Source: Eubacterium sp. CAG:786 (GTDB taxonomy: Bacteria > Bacillota > Clostridia > Oscillospirales > Ruminococcaceae). Taken from it: a DNA stretch of 8,329 nucleotides. The notes under the pieces were generated by a model. It had not been told where the DNA came from. It worked only from the letters and a program-made list of their open reading frames with translations, and ran no database searches. The DNA lies in contig HF989511.1 of assembly GCA_000432175.1 (NCBI GenBank), forward strand, positions 1 to 8,329, written 5' to 3'. Each line of letters starts with the position of its first letter. The first letter of the stretch is position 1. Shown here one piece after another: positions 5,265 to 8,329 of this stretch. A program made the position numbers and the translations under genes.

Positions 5265-5924
5265 ATGGAGTTCAGTGAAAGCAGCGGCCGCGACAGGTTC
5301 ATTGAAGAGAACCTGCCGCTGGTGCACAAGCTTGCAAACCGCTTCCGGGGGCGCGGGGTGGAATACGAGGAGCTGTATTCCGCAGGGTGCGTGGGTCTTG
5401 TCAAGGCGTGCGACAGGTTCGAGCCGGAGCGTGGGCTGTGCTTTTCCACGTACGCAGTGCCGGTGATACTTGGGGAGATACGCAGGGTGTTCCGCGACGG
5501 CGGCAGCGTGAAAATGAGCCGCGGTCTGAAGGAGCTTTCGGTTAAGGCGGCGCGGGAACGCGACCGGCTTTCGGCGGACGGTGAACCCCGGGTATCCGAC
5601 ATTGCGTGCGCGCTTGGCGTAACTCAGGAGGAAGCCGCGGAGGCGCTGTGCGCGGCAGTGCCCCCGGTCTCGCTCAATTCCGGCGGCAATGACGGCGAGG
5701 AGCTCACGGTGCCATGCGGTTCCGGTGAGGAAAGGCTCATCGACCGTCTGGCGCTTCGGCAGTGCCTGGAGCGGCTTTCGGGCACCGACCGCGATATCGT
5801 TATCCTGCGCTATTTCCGCGGGAAAACGCAGTGCGAGACCGCGCAGTTACTGGGACTAACGCAGGTGATGGTGAGCCGTCGCGAAAGAAAGCTGCTGCAG
5901 TCCCTGAGGGAACAGCTGGTGTAG
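5265..5924 (+). CDS. sigF: Forespore sigma factor sigma-F (SpoIIAC)
   Basis: Sigma-F directs RNA polymerase to the first forespore-specific genes, including spoIIR. The protein has 219 residues from the ATG at 5265. Region 2 spans about 11-80 and contains NLPLVHKLANRF, EELYSAGCVGLVKACDRFEP and FSTYAVPVILGEIRRVFRDGG. Region 3 (about 84-136) contains KMSRGLKEL and the helix around VSDIACALGVTQEEAAEA. Region 4 (about 165-216) ends with RDIVILRYFRGKTQCETAQ and the helix-turn-helix LLGLTQVMVSRRERKLLQSL. The helix carries QVMVSR where QVQVSR is common, a mild change. A GTG at 5259 is an alternative start that overlaps the spoIIAB stop; the ATG is preferred because GGGGTG lies 5 bases before it. The protein is shorter than Bacillus sigma-F (about 255). 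Third gene of the spoIIA operon. Confidence 0.95.
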   Translation: MEFSESSGRDRFIEENLPLVHKLANRFRGRGVEYEELYSAGCVGLVKACDRFEPERGLCFSTYAVPVILGEIRRVFRDGGSVKMSRGLKELSVKAARERDRLSADGEPRVSDIACALGVTQEEAAEALCAAVPPVSLNSGGNDGEELTVPCGSGEERLIDRLALRQCLERLSGTDRDIVILRYFRGKTQCETAQLLGLTQVMVSRRERKLLQSLREQLV

Positions 5925-5946
5925 CGCGCTGTTATCAGGAATGCAG

Positions 5947-6061
5947 TTTCTTCACGGCAAGTTGTGAAGTTCCTTTACGGCAAGATGTGAAGTATCTTTA
6001 CGGCAAGATGTGAAGTATCTTCACGGCAAGTTATGAAGTTCCTTTACGACAAGTTGTGAAG
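5947..6061. repeat. Five tandem 23-bp repeats, each a hairpin
   Basis: Five head-to-tail units lie at 5947-5969, 5970-5992, 5993-6015, 6016-6038 and 6039-6061, with a partial sixth (6062-6071). The core is CTTYACGGCAAG followed by WTGTGAAG; differences are mostly single transitions or at the first three positions. Within each unit CTTCAC (or CTTTAC, a G-U pair in RNA) is complementary to GTGAAG across an 8-base loop. Across unit borders GTGAAG can also pair with the next CTTYAC over a 3-base loop (TTC or TAT), so two sets of hairpins compete. There are no spacers, so it is not CRISPR. It starts 22 bp after the sigF stop. Role unknown. Confidence 0.85.
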
Positions 6062-6114
6062 CTTTTTCACGCCTATATATAAAACTAAAGAAAAAAACCA
6101 AAGAGAAAAACTAA

Positions 6115-6155
6115 AGTCAGCCAATCGTGCACTGAAAATGTGACGATGGCTGACT
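6115..6155 (-). terminator. Intrinsic terminator for the citrate synthase gene (weakly bidirectional)
   Basis: AGTCAGCCAATCGT (6115-6128) pairs with ACGATGGCTGACT (6143-6155) to give 13 base pairs with one bulged A and a 14-base loop that can close further (CAC/GTG). On the minus strand the stem runs directly into TTTAGTTTTTCTCTTT, a typical U-rich tract, 54 bp after the citrate synthase stop. On the plus strand the nearest T-run (6167-6173) is about 11 bases away, so it would end the spoIIA transcript less efficiently. The adjacent 6079-6114 is purine-rich with a repeated AAAACTAAAG. Confidence 0.8.
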
Positions 6156-6208
6156 TGATTTATGCATTTTTTTGCAGTATTATTGGGGGTATTCTAAAGG
6201 GAAAGGAG

Positions 6209-7537
6209 TTATTCTATCTCTTCCATAACGCTCTTATAAGCGGGACGGATTATCTTGCCCATTCCGACGAGCTCCTCTATGCGGTGAGCAGACCAGCCGA
6301 CAACGCGCGCGATGGCGAACAGCGGTGTGTAGAGTTCCACGGGAATGCCCAGCATATCATAAACGAACCCGCTGTAGAAATCCACGTTGGGGCTTACGCC
6401 CTTGTATATGCGGCGCTTTTCCGCGATGAGCTTCGGCGCGATATCCTCGATGTTTTCGTACAGCGTCATGTCGGCGGTTTTGCCCTTTGCCTCGGCAAGC
6501 TTCTGCACGTAGGATTTCAGCACGCGCTCTCTCGGGTCGGAGATGGAATACACCGCGTGCCCCATGCCGTAGATAAGTCCCTTGCGGTCGAATGCTTCGC
6601 CGTCGAGGAGCTTGCGCAGGTAATCCTCTACCTCGTCCTTGTCGGTGGGGTCGCCGATATGTGTGCGGATATCCTGCATCATCTGCATCACCTTGAGGTT
6701 TGCGCCGCCGTGACGCGGTCCTTTCAGCGAGGACATCGCCGCAGCTATCGCGGAATATGTATCCGACCCCGAGGAAGTTACCACGCGGGTGGTGAATGTC
6801 GAGTTGTTGCCGCCGCCGTGTTCCATGTGGAGCATGAGAACGATGTCGAGAACCCGCGCTTCAAGGCTGGTGTAACAGGTATCCGGACGGAGCATTCTCA
6901 GGAAATTCTCAGCGGTGGAAAGTCCGGGCGCGGGACGGTGGATATACATGCTTCCGTCGTTCTCGTAGTGATTGTACGCATGGTAGCCGTACACCGCGAG
7001 CATCGGGAACACCGCAGTCAGCATAAGGCACTGGCGTATGCAGTTGTCGATGTCGTTCGAGGAGATATTCTCGTCGTAGGACGACAGCGTGAGAATGCTC
7101 TTTGTCATGGAATTCATGATGTCGTGGGAGGGCGCCTTCATGATAACGTCGCGGGTGAAGTTGGAGGGTACCACGCGGCATTCTGACATGATATCGTTGA
7201 ATTCAGCAAGCTGCTCGTCCGTGGGGAGTTCCCCGAAGATAAGCAGGTATGCGGTCTTTTCAAAGCCGAAGCCGCCGTTAAGGTTGTTTATCAGCGTGTT
7301 GATATTGTATCCGCGGTACCAGAGTTCGCCGTCGCACGGCTCGTGCACGCCGTTTTCGTCCTTGAACGAAACTATCTTCGATATGCGCGTGAGCCCCGTG
7401 AGAACGCCCTTTCCGTTTATATCGCGCAGACCCCTGTTGACGCCGTATTCCCTGAACAGGGCGTCGGATATGGTGTCGTGCTCGGTGCAGAGCTTCTGCT
7501 TTTCAGCTGCGTATTCGTTTAACCTTTCAAATGCCAT
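6209..7537 (-). CDS. gltA: Citrate synthase
   Basis: This cytoplasmic enzyme condenses acetyl-CoA and oxaloacetate to citrate, the entry to 2-oxoglutarate and glutamate synthesis. The 442-residue protein belongs to the classical (Si) citrate/2-methylcitrate synthase fold. Active-site features are MLHMEHGGGNNSTFTTR with H240, then SLKGPRHGGAN (270-280), GMGHAVYSISDPRERVL with H327 (324-340), and the catalytic aspartate D386 in SPNVDFYSG, followed by FAIARVVGWSAH (407-418) with the substrate-binding arginine. An N-terminal extension of about 35 residues precedes GLRDINGKGVLTG. AGGAGG (7545-7550) lies 7 bases before the ATG. It follows the marR gene by 33 bp in the same orientation and ends at a strong terminator, so the two genes form one operon. 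A 2-methylcitrate synthase role cannot be excluded, but no other methylcitrate-cycle gene is present. Confidence 0.95.
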   Translation of the reverse strand: MAFERLNEYAAEKQKLCTEHDTISDALFREYGVNRGLRDINGKGVLTGLTRISKIVSFKDENGVHEPCDGELWYRGYNINTLINNLNGGFGFEKTAYLLIFGELPTDEQLAEFNDIMSECRVVPSNFTRDVIMKAPSHDIMNSMTKSILTLSSYDENISSNDIDNCIRQCLMLTAVFPMLAVYGYHAYNHYENDGSMYIHRPAPGLSTAENFLRMLRPDTCYTSLEARVLDIVLMLHMEHGGGNNSTFTTRVVTSSGSDTYSAIAAAMSSLKGPRHGGANLKVMQMMQDIRTHIGDPTDKDEVEDYLRKLLDGEAFDRKGLIYGMGHAVYSISDPRERVLKSYVQKLAEAKGKTADMTLYENIEDIAPKLIAEKRRIYKGVSPNVDFYSGFVYDMLGIPVELYTPLFAIARVVGWSAHRIEELVGMGKIIRPAYKSVMEEIE

Positions 7538-7570
7538 ATGTTTTCCTCCTTCGCATTGGTCCTGTGGAGT

Positions 7571-8005
7571 TCAGCCGCATGTGCCGGTGAGTTTTTTCAG
7601 CAGGGCGTATAAAGTCTGCTTTTCGTCATCGCTGAGCGGCTCTAGAAAGCGGTGCGCCTGGCTGCGCATCTTCTGCGCAAGTTCGCTGGAATGCTCCATG
7701 CCCGACGGCGTGAGCGCGACTATCGTTTCGCGCTTGTCGAGCTGGTTCTTTTCACGGGTGATATAGCCGTCGTTTTCCAGCTTCGACAGCGACTCTGATA
7801 TGGACTGGGGACTGACTGCGATATGTTCCGCAAGGCGTTTCTGGGTGATGGTGCCGTTCCTGCTGATGGTCAGCAGAATGCGGTCGCGCTCCAGCAGGCT
7901 CCTGCCGCCGCCGAGGAACTCGCTTTTCCCCGCGGATATCTGTCCTCTCAGGCGCGAGAACCAGTCGTGTATCAGACCGGTGAGCTGTTCGTCAATATCC
8001 TGCAT
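7571..8005 (-). CDS. MarR-family transcriptional regulator
   Basis: A winged helix-turn-helix repressor of the MarR family, 144 residues, expected to act as a dimer. Helices at both ends (about 1-24 and 101-140) form the dimer interface. The DNA-binding part spans about 40-98: RDRILLTISRNGTITQKRLAEHI, the recognition helix SPQSISESLSKLENDGYI (65-82), and the wing with the family triad D90-K91-R92. The ATG at 8003-8005 was chosen because GAGGT (8010-8014) lies 4 bases upstream; a longer frame to 8074 would start on the promoter -35 box. A palindrome in the leader suggests autoregulation. The ligand is unknown. Because the only co-transcribed gene is citrate synthase, control of citrate synthase is the simplest proposal. 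Confidence 0.92.
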   Translation of the reverse strand: MQDIDEQLTGLIHDWFSRLRGQISAGKSEFLGGGRSLLERDRILLTISRNGTITQKRLAEHIAVSPQSISESLSKLENDGYITREKNQLDKRETIVALTPSGMEHSSELAQKMRSQAHRFLEPLSDDEKQTLYALLKKLTGTCG

Positions 8006-8009
8006 ATGT

Positions 8010-8014
8010 ACCTC
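8010..8014 (-). promoter_or_regulatory. Ribosome binding site fixing the marR start
   Basis: GAGGT on the minus strand lies 4 bases before the ATG at 8003-8005. It supports the 144-residue protein over the 167-residue open frame, whose first codon lies inside the predicted -35 box. Confidence 0.75.
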
Positions 8015-8020
8015 GGTTCT

Positions 8021-8035
8021 TTGATAATAAATCAA
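8021..8035. promoter_or_regulatory. Candidate MarR operator
   Basis: TTGAT-AATAA-ATCAA is a perfect 5-bp inverted repeat with a 5-base centre. It covers about +5 to +19 of the predicted marR-gltA transcript, between the -10 box and the ribosome binding site. Its size and position fit the binding site of an autoregulating MarR dimer. AT-rich DNA makes short palindromes common, so this is a proposal only. Confidence 0.45.
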
Positions 8036-8045
8036 GTACCTTATC

Positions 8046-8074
8046 ATTTTACCACAAAAAGGCTGATTTGTCAA
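8046..8074 (-). promoter_or_regulatory. Consensus sigma-A-type promoter of the marR-gltA operon
   Basis: On the minus strand a perfect TTGACA (8069-8074) and TAAAAT (8046-8051) are separated by 17 bases. Transcription is predicted to start near 8039, about 34 nt before the marR ATG. No separate promoter was seen in the 33-bp gap before citrate synthase, so this promoter should serve both genes. Confidence 0.88.
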
Positions 8075-8163
8075 GAGGGAATACAGAATTCAGCGTTGCA
8101 ACAACACTTGTTTGACAACAATCTGGAAATAAAACGAGTATGATCTCATTGACCCGGAATTAA

Positions 8164-8329
8164 GGCAACACCGCACAAAGACCATTTATTGGATTTTGCA
8201 CGTGTCTTGCTTGCATCTTTTCCGTTATCTTGCACAATTCGTCCTAGCAAGGCGGCAGCCTTGCCTAGTTTGGCGCAAAAAATCACATGATTGCTCAACG
8301 GATATGTTCTGTGTTGCGCCAAACTTGCA
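8164..8329. repeat. Inverted-repeat-rich, non-coding element at the right edge
   Basis: This stretch has no plausible gene. It holds a hairpin at 8244-8268 (GCAAGGC-GGCA-GCCTTGC, extended by CTA/TAG with one bulge), a perfect 12-bp inverted pair AGTTTGGCGCAA (8267-8278) and TTGCGCCAAACT (8314-8325), and a 7-bp pair GCAACAC (8165-8171) and GTGTTGC (8311-8317) that could be the element's ends, giving about 153 bp. The size and the central GCCTT hairpin resemble the element at 2885-3033. It may continue beyond the window, so its true ends are unknown. The preceding 8075-8163 has no gene and no convincing promoter. Confidence 0.45.

Noticed and set aside
5947..6061. CRISPR array
   Set aside because: The 23-bp units abut directly with no unique spacers, and no cas genes are present.
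6140..7186. Plus-strand open frame of 348 codons across citrate synthase
   Set aside because: It is a shadow of the citrate synthase gene, rich in His, Val and Arg from the reversed codons, and starts inside the terminator stem.
8111..8145. Plus-strand promoter with TTGACA and TATGAT near the right edge
   Set aside because: The two boxes are 21 bases apart, well outside the usual 16-18, and no gene follows within the window.

Overview
This window is chromosomal core sequence from an endospore-forming, low-GC-phylum (Firmicutes/Bacillota) bacterium. The most likely group is Clostridia of the Oscillospiraceae/Ruminococcaceae type. The evidence is a complete spoIIAA-spoIIAB-spoIIAC operon, spoIIR, an HPr kinase gene, strong AGGAGG-type ribosome binding sites, and coding DNA that looks fairly GC-rich beside AT-rich intergenic regions. 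The genus is an inference; nothing in the window fixes it.

Layout. (1) Positions 1-2791, minus strand: a carbon-sensing and cell-wall operon read right to left from a near-consensus promoter (2763-2791). It runs hprK (HPr kinase/phosphorylase), a ROK-family glucokinase, a 66-residue protein of unknown function, then murB, which runs off the left edge. A repeat bounded by AATTCGGAATT motifs lies between hprK and the glucokinase gene and overlaps the hprK stop codon. (2) Positions 2885-3033: a 149-bp MITE-like inverted-repeat element that ends 28 bp before the start codon of spoIIR. (3) Positions 3062-4278: spoIIR (plus) converges on a gene for an HD-domain phosphohydrolase (minus), with only 5 bp between their stop codons; the HD gene has its own good promoter. 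(4) Positions 4445-5924: the spoIIA operon (anti-anti-sigma, anti-sigma kinase, sigma-F). (5) Positions 5947-6155: five tandem 23-bp repeats, each able to form a hairpin, followed by a terminator for the opposing citrate synthase gene. (6) Positions 6209-8074, minus strand: a two-gene operon, a MarR-family regulator followed by citrate synthase, behind a consensus promoter with a palindrome in the leader. (7) Positions 8164-8329: another inverted-repeat-rich element at the right edge.

How the parts connect. SpoIIAA, SpoIIAB and sigma-F form the partner-switching module that turns on forespore transcription. SpoIIR is, in known systems, the sigma-F-dependent signal that triggers pro-sigma-E processing in the mother cell, so switch and output signal sit about 900 bp apart here. 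HprK with glucokinase, and MarR with citrate synthase, are central carbon metabolism. All protein-coding genes belong to known families. The least explained content is non-coding: the tandem hairpin array, three MITE-like repeats (two sharing a similar central hairpin), and the small protein in the hprK operon. I saw no phage genes, transposase, CRISPR array, tRNA or rRNA.
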